In this document: positions 8,200 through 16,380 of the stretch, one piece after another
Position numbering within the stretch: the stretch's first letter is position 1
Layout of the letters: each line of letters begins with the position of its first letter
NCBI GenBank assembly: GCA_045616485.1
Contig: JAZLGU010000027.1
Location: forward strand, 1 to 64,000
Source: RGIG3528 sp045616485
Lineage (GTDB): Bacteria; Bacillota; Clostridia; Lachnospirales; Lachnospiraceae
Reading direction: 5' to 3'
DNA: 64,000 nt
The notes under the pieces: model-generated
What the model was told of the DNA's origin: nothing
Seen by the model: the letters and a program-made list of their open reading frames with translations, nothing else
Databases searched by the model: none
Made by a program: the position numbers and the translations under genes

Positions 8200-9375
8200 A
8201 TGTATAAAGCATTACTTGTAAAATACGGTGAAATCGGTCTTAAAGGGAAAAACAGAGGTCAGTTTGAGGCGGCTTTAGTAGCCCAGGTAGAGCGTCATTT
8301 GAATCCTTTAGGTGAATTCGTAGTCACCCGTGAGCAGGGCAGAATCCTTGTAGAATGCCCGGACGGATACGACTTTGACGAGACTATTGAAGAGCTGAAA
8401 AAAGTATTTGGTATCGTGGGTATTTCCCCTGTAGTGGTATCAGACTCCATAGAGTGGGCAGACATTGTAGAGAAAGCAAAAGAATATATTGACATGAGCT
8501 TTGAAAAAAAAGACTTTACTTTCAAGGTAGAGGCTCGTCGTGCAGATAAGCGTTACCCTATTACATCTCCTGAAATGTGCGCAATGATGGGAGAGGAAGT
8601 GTTAAAGGCTTATCCTGAGACCAAAGTGGATGTTCACAATCCTTTAGTGGAGTTAAGACTGGAGGTACGTGCCAAGGCATATGTTTATTCTACTACCATT
8701 CCTTGTGATGGAGGTATGCCTGTAGGTACTGCAGGTAAGGCCATGCTGCTTTTGTCAGGCGGTATTGACAGCCCTGTAGCAGGTTATATGATTGCCAAGC
8801 GTGGCGTTGAGATTGAAGCTACTTATTTCCACGCTCCGCCATATACTTCAGAGAGAGCCAAGCAGAAAGTAGTGGATTTAGCACGTATTATCAGTGCATA
8901 TACCGGCCCTATCAAGCTTAACGTAGTCAATTTTACAGATGTTCAGCTGGCCATCTATGAGACCTGTCCTCATGAGCAGCTGACCATCATTATGAGAAGA
9001 TATATGATGCGTATAGCAGAGACTCTGGCCAAGAAGTCCGGCTGTCTGGGACTTGTTACCGGTGAGTCCATAGGCCAGGTGGCATCTCAGACCATGCAGT
9101 CGCTGGAGTGTACCAATGCAGTATGTACCCTGCCGGTATACAGACCACTTATAGCATGGGATAAAAAAGATATTGTAGCTATTTCAGAAAAGATTAAGAC
9201 TTTTGAGACTTCCATTCTTCCTTTTGAGGATTGCTGTACTATCTTCGTGGCCAAGCATCCTGTTACACATCCTATTCTTTCAGGTATTGAAAAATCAGAG
9301 AAAAAGCTGGAAGGTAAGATAGAAGAGCTGGTGCGTATTGCACTTGATACAATAGAAGTGATTGAAGTTAAATAA
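8200..9375 (+). CDS. thiI: tRNA 4-thiouridine synthase ThiI
   Basis: 391 aa. N-terminal ferredoxin-like part and THUMP domain (about 60-165), then the PP-loop LLLSGGIDSPVAGY (about 183-196) that adenylates U8 of tRNA. It lacks the rhodanese extension of enterobacterial ThiI, as usual for Firmicutes. It receives sulfur from a cysteine desulfurase, probably the upstream gene. It may also act in thiamine thiazole synthesis. Confidence 0.96.
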   Translation: MYKALLVKYGEIGLKGKNRGQFEAALVAQVERHLNPLGEFVVTREQGRILVECPDGYDFDETIEELKKVFGIVGISPVVVSDSIEWADIVEKAKEYIDMSFEKKDFTFKVEARRADKRYPITSPEMCAMMGEEVLKAYPETKVDVHNPLVELRLEVRAKAYVYSTTIPCDGGMPVGTAGKAMLLLSGGIDSPVAGYMIAKRGVEIEATYFHAPPYTSERAKQKVVDLARIISAYTGPIKLNVVNFTDVQLAIYETCPHEQLTIIMRRYMMRIAETLAKKSGCLGLVTGESIGQVASQTMQSLECTNAVCTLPVYRPLIAWDKKDIVAISEKIKTFETSILPFEDCCTIFVAKHPVTHPILSGIEKSEKKLEGKIEELVRIALDTIEVIEVK

Positions 9376-9395
9376 AATAATCAGGGCATAGAAAA

Positions 9396-9418
9396 AGCGT
9401 CGGCATAAATCCGACGCT
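9396..9418 (-). terminator. Terminator of the HPr-like gene
   Basis: AGCGTCGG / CCGACGCT 8-bp stem, 7-nt loop. Read on the minus strand it is followed by TTTTTC, a good intrinsic terminator for the minus-strand gene. On the plus strand it may also help end thiI transcription. Confidence 0.75.
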
Positions 9419-9472
9419 GTAAACCCCGATTATTCCAGAGAAATCAATGCCAGGGGCATTGATAAAGCTCAC

Positions 9473-9706
9473 TTACTGTACAATGTAAGGAGCGAGAGCC
9501 TTAAGGATAGCATCAACATTCTCATCAGCGTGGATGTTAAGCTCGATAGGCTTGGATACGTCAAGAGAGCAGATACCCATAATGGACTTTGCATCGATGA
9601 CATATCTTCCGGAAATAAGATCGAAATCGTTATCAAAGTTACCAACTGTGTTAACGAAAGACTGAATCTTGTCCAGGGCATTCAAAGAAACTTTAACTGT
9701 TGTCAT
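9473..9706 (-). CDS. HPr-like protein lacking the phosphorylated histidine
   Basis: 77 aa, similar in length and layout to the PTS phosphocarrier HPr: the KSIMGICSLDV segment matches HPr's KSIMGVMSL region round Ser46. The usual HARPA segment with His15 is absent (the N-terminal part reads SLNALDKIQSFVNTV), so it cannot take phosphate from Enzyme I in the normal way. Start at 9706 is set by AAGGAGG; the open frame extends to 9736 without support. It may be a regulatory HPr paralogue related to Crh, which lacks His15 but keeps Ser46. Confidence 0.8.
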   Translation of the reverse strand: MTTVKVSLNALDKIQSFVNTVGNFDNDFDLISGRYVIDAKSIMGICSLDVSKPIELNIHADENVDAILKALAPYIVQ

Positions 9707-9828
9707 TTTGAAATAACCTCCTTCATAATATTGCATCGCTGATTACAGCGAGATTATACGATTATACTAATCAATTCTATATAAAAAATCAATAGACAAA
9801 TTAAACAAAAAAAGTGGCTGGAAACCGC

Positions 9829-9844
9829 TATTTCACGTGAAAAA
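9829..9844. promoter_or_regulatory. parS-like palindrome upstream of mtaB
   Basis: TATTTCACGTGAAAAA matches the bacterial parS consensus TGTTTCACGTGAAACA at 14 of 16 positions; the inner 12 nt TTTCACGTGAAA are a perfect palindrome. Its flanks resemble the Noc site more than parS. It is intergenic, 17 bp before the mtaB start. Function is inferred only. Confidence 0.4.
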
Positions 9845-9861
9845 CACGAAAGTAATAAAAT

Positions 9862-11196
9862 ATGTGTGAAGATATTCTAAAAAACGTAAAAACTGCTATA
9901 CTGACCCTGGGATGCAAGGTAAACACCTGTGAATCTGACGCCATGGCCAAGGCGTTAAAAAATGCAGGCGCTCAGGTTGTGGACTTTGATGAAAAAGCCG
10001 ACATATATATTGTTAATACCTGCTCTGTTACCAACATCGCTGACAGGAAATCCAGGCAGATGCTGCACAGGGCCAAAAAGCTGAATCCTGATGCCAAGGT
10101 GGTAGCCTGCGGCTGTTATGTCCAGGCCCTCACCAAAGAAGAGCAGGAGACACTGGGAGTAGATGCTATTGTAGGAAACAATCGCAAGGGTACCATAGTG
10201 GAGACCTGTGCCAAGCTTTTACAAAACAGTGATTTGGAATTCAATATTACTGAGATTGGCAAAGAGACAGACTTTGAAGATATGGAAAGCCCTGAAAGCG
10301 ACAGCCATACCAGAGCTTTTATTAAGATACAGGATGGATGTAATCAGTTTTGCACCTACTGTATCATACCTTATGTAAGAGGACGTATCAGATCCAGAGA
10401 GCCGCAAAGTGTTTTAAAGGAAGTGGATGTTCTGGTGGAAAAAGGCTTTAAGGAAGTGGTACTTAACGGCATTCATCTTTCATCCTATGAAGCATACGAT
10501 AAAAAAGGCGGAGATGCACTGCTGCAGCTCATTGAGGAGATAGCAGAAAAGCCGGGAGTAGAGCGTATCAGACTGGGATCACTGGAGCCCCGTGTGGTGA
10601 CTGCTGATTTTGCCGACAGGATATCTCGTATATCTAAGCTGTGTCCTCAGTTTCATTTAAGCCTCCAGTCAGGCAGTGATACCGTACTTATTAGAATGAA
10701 CAGAAAGTATGATACTGCTGAGTACAGAAAAGGTGTAGCGGAGCTTAGAAGAGTATATGGTGATCCGGCTATTACCACAGACATTATAGTGGGCTTTCCT
10801 CAGGAGACAGAGGAAGAATTTCTGGAGACCATGACCTTTGCCAGGGAGATTGCCTTCTCCAAGATTCATGTTTTTCGCTATTCCAGACGTCGTGGTACTG
10901 TAGCCGATAAAATGCCGGGGCAGATACAGGAAAGCATTAAGGAAGAGCGTAGCAAAAAGCTGATGGCACTGGAAGAAGATATGGGATTTAGCTATGCCGA
11001 CAGCTTTACAGGTAAGGAAGTTACTGTTCTTACTGAAGAAGAGCTGGTTATAGACGGCAAAAAGTATATGACGGGACTTACCGACCGCTATGTCAGAGTA
11101 GCAGTAGCAGGTGAAGATATTCATGAAAATCAGCTGCTGAAAGTAGTTCCTAAATACAGAAAAAATGATATACTTATAGCAGAAAATTATAGATAA
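9862..11196 (+). CDS. mtaB: tRNA threonylcarbamoyladenosine methylthiotransferase MtaB
   Basis: Radical SAM methylthiotransferase (444 aa) making ms2t6A37 in tRNA. It has the N-terminal UPF0004 domain with three cluster cysteines (LGCKVNTCESDAM, NTCSVTN, ACGCYVQ), the radical SAM triad CNQFCTYC, and a C-terminal TRAM-like domain. LGCKVN rather than LGCxKN points to MtaB over MiaB. The ribosome site before the ATG is weak. ireB follows 14 bp downstream. Confidence 0.94.
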   Translation: MCEDILKNVKTAILTLGCKVNTCESDAMAKALKNAGAQVVDFDEKADIYIVNTCSVTNIADRKSRQMLHRAKKLNPDAKVVACGCYVQALTKEEQETLGVDAIVGNNRKGTIVETCAKLLQNSDLEFNITEIGKETDFEDMESPESDSHTRAFIKIQDGCNQFCTYCIIPYVRGRIRSREPQSVLKEVDVLVEKGFKEVVLNGIHLSSYEAYDKKGGDALLQLIEEIAEKPGVERIRLGSLEPRVVTADFADRISRISKLCPQFHLSLQSGSDTVLIRMNRKYDTAEYRKGVAELRRVYGDPAITTDIIVGFPQETEEEFLETMTFAREIAFSKIHVFRYSRRRGTVADKMPGQIQESIKEERSKKLMALEEDMGFSYADSFTGKEVTVLTEEELVIDGKKYMTGLTDRYVRVAVAGEDIHENQLLKVVPKYRKNDILIAENYR

Positions 11197-11210
11197 GGAG
11201 TTTACAGGAC

Positions 11211-11474
11211 ATGAAGGAGCTTAACATCACAAGATTTTTCCAGTCACAGAAGGAAGAGATTCCTCAGGCAAAGGACATTTTGGACAAGGTGTATTATGCA
11301 CTGTCAGAGCAGGGATACAATCCCATCAGCCAGATAGTAGGCTATATTATGTCCGGTGACCCTACATATATTACAGGTCATAATGGTGCCAGAAGTCTTA
11401 TTATGAAAGTGGAAAGAGACGAACTTTTGGAAGTACTTTTGGAAAATTACATAAAGACAAATTTTAAAAAATAG
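11211..11474 (+). CDS. ireB: IreB family regulatory phosphoprotein (UPF0297)
   Basis: 87 aa. The family core QAKDILDKVYYALSEQGYNPISQIVGYIMSGDPTYITGHNGARSLI is complete. IreB in Enterococcus is phosphorylated by the PASTA kinase IreK and affects cephalosporin resistance. In Firmicutes it lies next to ruvX and the DUF1292 gene, as here. Confidence 0.95.
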   Translation: MKELNITRFFQSQKEEIPQAKDILDKVYYALSEQGYNPISQIVGYIMSGDPTYITGHNGARSLIMKVERDELLEVLLENYIKTNFKK

Positions 11475-11494
11475 CAAAAGAATGCGGTGATATA

Positions 11495-11938
11495 ATGAGA
11501 ATCATGGGACTTGATTTTGGTGGTGCTACCATGGGCGTGGCTATTAGCGACGAGCTGCTTATTACAGCTCAGCCCATAGAGACTATCAGACGGGAAAATG
11601 AAAATCAGCTTAGAAAGACCTACAGACGTATAGAAGAGCTGATTGAAGAATACGGTGTGGAAAAAATTATCCTGGGCTATCCTCTTAAAATGAATGATAC
11701 AGTAGGGGATAGAGCGCTGGCATCCGAAAAGTGTGCAGAGGATCTGCGTAGACGTACAGGATTGCCTGTAATCCTTTGGGATGAAAGACTGACTACGGTA
11801 GAAGCTCATCGTATACTGGACGAAGCAGGCATGCACTATAAGAAAAAAGCAGAAGTTGTAGACAAGCTGGCAGCTTCGATTATTTTACAGAGCTGGCTGG
11901 ATGAGCATAGTGACGAGCTTAAGCAATACAGAAAATAG
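11495..11938 (+). CDS. ruvX: Holliday junction resolvase RuvX (YqgF)
   Basis: 147 aa RNase-H-fold protein. It starts MGLDFGGATMGVAISDE (family consensus LGLDxGxxRIGVA), then LGYPLKMNDTVG and LWDERLTTVEA with the conserved Asp/Glu positions. YqgF proteins are assigned to Holliday junction resolution and, in some species, to pre-16S rRNA 5' processing. Confidence 0.94.
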   Translation: MRIMGLDFGGATMGVAISDELLITAQPIETIRRENENQLRKTYRRIEELIEEYGVEKIILGYPLKMNDTVGDRALASEKCAEDLRRRTGLPVILWDERLTTVEAHRILDEAGMHYKKKAEVVDKLAASIILQSWLDEHSDELKQYRK

Positions 11939-11949
11939 GAGTTTATCAA

Positions 11950-12228
11950 ATGGAAGAAAAAGACTTAACAGTGAAATTTGTAACAGAGGACGGAGACGAG
12001 GCTGTTTTTCACGTTCTTGAGGAAACTAAAATAAATGGAAATAAATATCTTTTAGTACTGGATGATGTAGAGGATGAAGAGCAGGAGGCTCTTATTCTCA
12101 AGGAAGTTCCTTCAGACAGACCAGGCGAAAGTGCCTACGAAATCGTAGATGATGACAGAGAGCTCAATGCGGTGGCAGGTGTTTTCCAGGAGCTGATTGA
12201 AGAGATTGATCTGGTAACTGAAAGCTAA
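11950..12228 (+). CDS. DUF1292 protein (YrzB/UPF0473)
   Basis: 92 aa, strongly acidic, with the DUF1292 pattern (TEDGDEAVFHVLEETKINGNKYLLVLDD...EALILKEV). Function unknown. It completes the conserved ireB-ruvX-DUF1292 trio and begins 11 bp after ruvX. Confidence 0.92.
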   Translation: MEEKDLTVKFVTEDGDEAVFHVLEETKINGNKYLLVLDDVEDEEQEALILKEVPSDRPGESAYEIVDDDRELNAVAGVFQELIEEIDLVTES

Positions 12229-12240
12229 GAAAGGCAAAGC

Positions 12241-13929
12241 ATGAGAAAAAAGAAAAAAAATGAAAATGTGGATCTGCACGGAGTGAAAATTATTCCTCTT
12301 GGAGGACTGGGGCAGATCGGCATGAACATGACCGCATTTGAATACGAGGACAGTATCATCGTAGTAGACTGCGGTATGGCTTTTCCTGATGATAACATGC
12401 CCGGCGTAGACTGTGTTATCCCGGACATTACATATCTCAAGGAAAATCTTAGCAAGATTAAGGGATTTGTTATTACCCACGCCCATGAGGACCATATTGG
12501 AGCTCTTCCATATGTTCTTCCTGAGATTCCTACTGCAGTTTATGCCACAAGACTTACCATGGGCATTATTGACTGCAAGTTGAAGGAGCATGGACTTAGC
12601 AAAAGTGTTAAGAAGAAGATCATTAAGCATGGTCAGAGCATAAATCTGGGCTGTTTTAGAGTGGAATTTATTAAAACTACTCACTCTATTCAGGATTCTG
12701 CCGCTTTTGCAATTTATACACCTGTAGGCACTATCATTCATACCGGTGACTTTAAGGTAGACTATACACCGGTATTTGGTGATCCTTTTGATATTCAGAG
12801 ATTTGCTGAGATTGGTAAAAAAGGTGTTCTGGCCTTACTGGCAGATTCTACCAATGCAGAGCGTCCCGGCTATACCATGAGTGAGAGCACTGTAGGTAAG
12901 ACCTTTGAGGCTATATTTGCAGAGAATACAAAGGCCAGAATTATTGTAGCTACGTTTGCATCTAATGTAGACAGAGTGCAGCAGATTATCAATTCTGCCC
13001 ATCGCCATAAAAGAAAAGTGGTTATTGAAGGCCGCAGCATGGTAAATGTTGTAAATATTGCCCAGGAGCTGGGATATCTTTCAGTCCCTAAGGGCACTAT
13101 CATCACGATTGAAGAAATTAAAAACTATCCTCCGGATAAGATTTGTATTATTACCACAGGATCTCAGGGCGAGGATAGAGCTGCTCTTTCACGTATGGCA
13201 GCTGCAGTGCATAAAAAGGTGACAATAGTACCGGGGGATGTGGTCATTCTTTCATCCAATCCTATTCCCGGCAATGAAAAATCAGTCTCTAAAGTTATTA
13301 ATGAACTGTCCATGCTGGGGGCTAAGGTTATTTTCCAGGATACTCATGTATCAGGTCATGCCTCCCAGGAGGAGATTAAGTTAATATATGCTATTACCAA
13401 GCCTAAGTTTGCAGTGCCTGTTCATGGCGAGTACAGACATCTCATGAAACACAGCGAGCTGGCTCAGGCTACAGGAGTAGAAAAAGATAATGTATTTATA
13501 TTAAAGTGCGGTGACGTGCTGGAAATGAATGCAGATGCAGCGCGTATTACCGGTCATGTAGTGTCAGGCGGCGTATACGTTGACGGTCTGGGCGTAGGCG
13601 ACGTAGGAAATGTAGTGCTTCGTGACCGTCAGGAGCTGGCAGCTAATGGTATCGTGACAGTTGCCATGACCTTTGACCGCAGTAGTGGTGAATTTATTGC
13701 AGGACCGGAGATTGTTTCCAGAGGTTTTGTATATGTAAAAGAATCAGAAGATCTGATGGATGAAGCTTACGACTGCGTACTGGATACCCTGGATACTATT
13801 ACTAAAAAGGGTATAAACGATAGAAACAAGATGCGAAATATGGTAAGAGATTCTCTTGCTGATTTTGTATGGAAGAAAACAGGCAGAAAGCCTATGATTT
13901 TGCCTGTTATCATGGAGGTTAACGAATAA
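12241..13929 (+). CDS. rnj: Ribonuclease J
   Basis: 562-aa metallo-beta-lactamase/beta-CASP nuclease acting as 5'-3' exonuclease and endonuclease in mRNA decay and rRNA maturation. Metal-binding HAHEDHIG (about residues 80-87), HTGDFKVD, the beta-CASP part with GSQGE, then VPVHGEYRHL and the C-terminal domain. Start ATG with AAAGGC; the 3' end overlaps the next start by 1 nt (TAATG), so the two are coupled. Confidence 0.96.
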   Translation: MRKKKKNENVDLHGVKIIPLGGLGQIGMNMTAFEYEDSIIVVDCGMAFPDDNMPGVDCVIPDITYLKENLSKIKGFVITHAHEDHIGALPYVLPEIPTAVYATRLTMGIIDCKLKEHGLSKSVKKKIIKHGQSINLGCFRVEFIKTTHSIQDSAAFAIYTPVGTIIHTGDFKVDYTPVFGDPFDIQRFAEIGKKGVLALLADSTNAERPGYTMSESTVGKTFEAIFAENTKARIIVATFASNVDRVQQIINSAHRHKRKVVIEGRSMVNVVNIAQELGYLSVPKGTIITIEEIKNYPPDKICIITTGSQGEDRAALSRMAAAVHKKVTIVPGDVVILSSNPIPGNEKSVSKVINELSMLGAKVIFQDTHVSGHASQEEIKLIYAITKPKFAVPVHGEYRHLMKHSELAQATGVEKDNVFILKCGDVLEMNADAARITGHVVSGGVYVDGLGVGDVGNVVLRDRQELAANGIVTVAMTFDRSSGEFIAGPEIVSRGFVYVKESEDLMDEAYDCVLDTLDTITKKGINDRNKMRNMVRDSLADFVWKKTGRKPMILPVIMEVNE

Positions 13930-14408
13930 TGTCAAGAAGAGGTGTCAGAAAAAGACAGGCGGGCATGCAGACTGCTATGGACATAGTATATTTTATTATG
14001 CACATGGTGCTGAATGTTGTTTTCTATGCAGTTGTTATTTTTCTGATCTACAGAGCCTGCGTCTTTGTATATGATTTTACTTATCAGGTGTTTGGTGATA
14101 CTACAGTAGATCCTGCACCGGGTAAAAATGTATCCATAGAGATAGAAAATGGTGCATCCACCATGGATATTGCCTCAGCTCTTGAGGTAAATAAGGTTAT
14201 TAAGAATCGTTATTCTTTTTACATCCGTGTAAAGTCCATGAGCTATAAAATACTTGCAGGCAAGTATATCCTGAATACCTCCATGAATTATGGAGAGATT
14301 CTTGATACTATCACAGACTATAAAAATGCCATAGAAGAGCCCACACCTACACCGGAGCCTACAGGGACTGTGCAGCCTACTGTTATTCCTGCCGGGGAGG
14401 GACAGTAA
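13929..14408 (+). CDS. MltG/YceG-like membrane protein without catalytic domain
   Basis: 159 aa. One membrane segment (about 20-48), then an extracytoplasmic segment (about 68-135) matching the LysM-like N-terminal subdomain of MltG (SIEIENGASTMDIASALEVNKVI...ILAGKYILNTSMNYGEIL), then a Pro/Thr tail. The lytic transglycosylase domain with its catalytic Glu is absent. In Bacillus the full mltG gene (yrrL) holds this place before trmR, so this looks like a reduced orthologue, common in this family, rather than a fresh truncation. Confidence 0.8.
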   Translation: MSRRGVRKRQAGMQTAMDIVYFIMHMVLNVVFYAVVIFLIYRACVFVYDFTYQVFGDTTVDPAPGKNVSIEIENGASTMDIASALEVNKVIKNRYSFYIRVKSMSYKILAGKYILNTSMNYGEILDTITDYKNAIEEPTPTPEPTGTVQPTVIPAGEGQ

Positions 14409-15058
14409 TGATTATTTATGAAAGAATGGCAGACTTTATTGCTTCTTTAGACACGGAGCTTCCGGAACATCTTAGACTGCTGGAAAAGGAAGCTCTGGCC
14501 GATGAAGTACCTATAATCAGGAAAGATTCACAGAGCCTTCTGAGATTTCTGATCGAAATGAAAAGGCCGAAAAATATCCTGGAGATCGGTACTGCTGTTG
14601 GCTTTTCAGCCAGTTTTATGGCTGAGTACATGCCATGTGACTGTCATCTTACCACCATAGAAAAGGTTCCAATGAGAATAGTGGAAGCTGAGAAAAATCT
14701 GGCAAAGCTGGCAAGAAAAGATGATATAACTTTTCTTACGGGAGATGCAAAGGAAGTACTGGAAAAGCTGGCAGATGAAGGCAGGCACTTTGACTTTGTA
14801 TTTATGGATGCAGCCAAGGCTCAGTATATGGCCTTTTTACAAAGCGTTATGAAGATGATGGAGCCCGGAGACCTGCTGGTAACAGACAATGTACTTCAGG
14901 AAGGCTCTATCATAGACTCTAAATATGTTATTGAAAGACGTGACCGCACGATTCATATGCGAATGAGAGAATATTTATTTGAACTTAAGCATAATGAAAG
15001 GTTTACTACATCTGTAGTAGCTGTAGGCGACGGTATGGCTTTATCACTTGTGAAATAA
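14408..15058 (+). CDS. trmR: tRNA 5-hydroxyuridine methyltransferase TrmR (O-methyltransferase)
   Basis: 216-aa class I SAM methyltransferase of the CCoAOMT-like family: ILEIGTAVGFSASFMAEYM (motif I, about 57-75), FVFMDAAKAQYMAF, VTDNVLQEG. TrmR (YrrM) makes 5-methoxyuridine at tRNA position 34 from ho5U. The following trhP gene makes the ho5U, which strongly supports the assignment. The ATG overlaps the previous stop as TAATG, with GGGAGG before it. Confidence 0.9.
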   Translation: MIIYERMADFIASLDTELPEHLRLLEKEALADEVPIIRKDSQSLLRFLIEMKRPKNILEIGTAVGFSASFMAEYMPCDCHLTTIEKVPMRIVEAEKNLAKLARKDDITFLTGDAKEVLEKLADEGRHFDFVFMDAAKAQYMAFLQSVMKMMEPGDLLVTDNVLQEGSIIDSKYVIERRDRTIHMRMREYLFELKHNERFTTSVVAVGDGMALSLVK

Positions 15059-15089
15059 AGACACAGGTCAGGAATTAAGGAAATACAAT

Positions 15090-16337
15090 ATGAAAAAACC
15101 AGAATTACTTCTTCCGGCTTCATCACCGGAAGTACTAAGAACAGCAGTTTTATACGGAGCTGATGCCATTTATATCGGCGGTGATATGTATGGACTTCGT
15201 GCTAAAGCCAAGAATTTTTCTCATGATGATATGGCTCTTTCCATAAAGTATGCCCATGATCACGGGAAAAAGGTGTATGTTACTGCCAATATTACTCCTC
15301 ACAATCCCGATCTTAACGGAATGAGAGAGTACTTTAAAGAGCTTAGCGTGTTAAAGACACCGGATGGAGAAAGCGCAGTACCGGACGCTCTTATTATTTC
15401 AGATCCCGGCGCATTTATGATGGCCAAGGAAGCTGCTCCCAATATAGAACGCCATATCAGTACCCAGGCCAACAATGTAAATTATCTTACATATAATTTC
15501 TGGAAAGAGCAGGGAGCTACCAGAGTCGTATCCGCCAGAGAGCTGTCTGTAGCTGAGATTAAAGAGATCAGAGAAAATATACCTGAGGATATGGAGATAG
15601 AGACCTTTATCCACGGTGCTATGTGCATCTCTTATTCAGGCAGATGCCTTCTGTCCAATTACTTTACAGGAAGAGATGCCAATCTTGGAGCCTGCACCCA
15701 TCCCTGCAGGTGGAAGTATTACATCACTGAGGAAAACAGACCCGGTGAGTATCTTCCGGTTTTTGAAAATGAGAGAGGTACCTATATCTTTAATTCCAAA
15801 GATCTTTGTATGATCGATCATATACCGGATCTTGTGGATGCAGGTATTGATTCTTATAAGATTGAAGGCCGCATGAAGACAGCTCTTTATGTAGCTTCGG
15901 CAGCACGCAGCTACAGAGCAGCCATAGATGACTATTTTAAGGATCCTGCTTTATATGAAAGCAGACTGGATTATTACAGATCAGAAGTGGCCAAGTGCAC
16001 CAATCGTAAGTACACTACGGGATTTTTCTACGGAAAGCCTGATAGCGATGCTCAGATATATGATAATAATACATATACCACAGAATATGTTTACTTGGGA
16101 TTTGCTTATGATAAAGCCGGCGACGGCTATATCAAAATGGAGCAGAAAAACAAATTTTCTGTGGGGGATGAGATAGAAATAATGAAGCCTGATGGCAGGG
16201 ATGTGGCGGTGACAGTAGTGGATATTACTGACAGTCAGGGAAATCATCAGGATTCATGTCCTCATGCCAGACAGGATATCAGAGTTAAATTGTCTGAGAT
16301 GCCTGAAGTAGGGGAAATCTTAAGAGTTAAGGGTTGA
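15090..16337 (+). CDS. trhP: tRNA uridine(34) hydroxylation protein TrhP (peptidase U32 family)
   Basis: 415 aa, U32 family. It starts KKPELLLPASSPEVLRTAVLYGADAIYIGG and carries EIETFIHGAMCISYSGRCLLSNY and GACTHPCRWKY with the conserved cysteines. TrhP proteins are needed for prephenate-dependent 5-hydroxyuridine in tRNA. Bacillus has two copies (yrrN, yrrO); only one is here, most like the longer. Confidence 0.92.
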   Translation: MKKPELLLPASSPEVLRTAVLYGADAIYIGGDMYGLRAKAKNFSHDDMALSIKYAHDHGKKVYVTANITPHNPDLNGMREYFKELSVLKTPDGESAVPDALIISDPGAFMMAKEAAPNIERHISTQANNVNYLTYNFWKEQGATRVVSARELSVAEIKEIRENIPEDMEIETFIHGAMCISYSGRCLLSNYFTGRDANLGACTHPCRWKYYITEENRPGEYLPVFENERGTYIFNSKDLCMIDHIPDLVDAGIDSYKIEGRMKTALYVASAARSYRAAIDDYFKDPALYESRLDYYRSEVAKCTNRKYTTGFFYGKPDSDAQIYDNNTYTTEYVYLGFAYDKAGDGYIKMEQKNKFSVGDEIEIMKPDGRDVAVTVVDITDSQGNHQDSCPHARQDIRVKLSEMPEVGEILRVKG

Positions 16338-16380
16338 TTAAGCTATATATTGGGATTTGGTACCAGGAAAGAAGGTAAAG

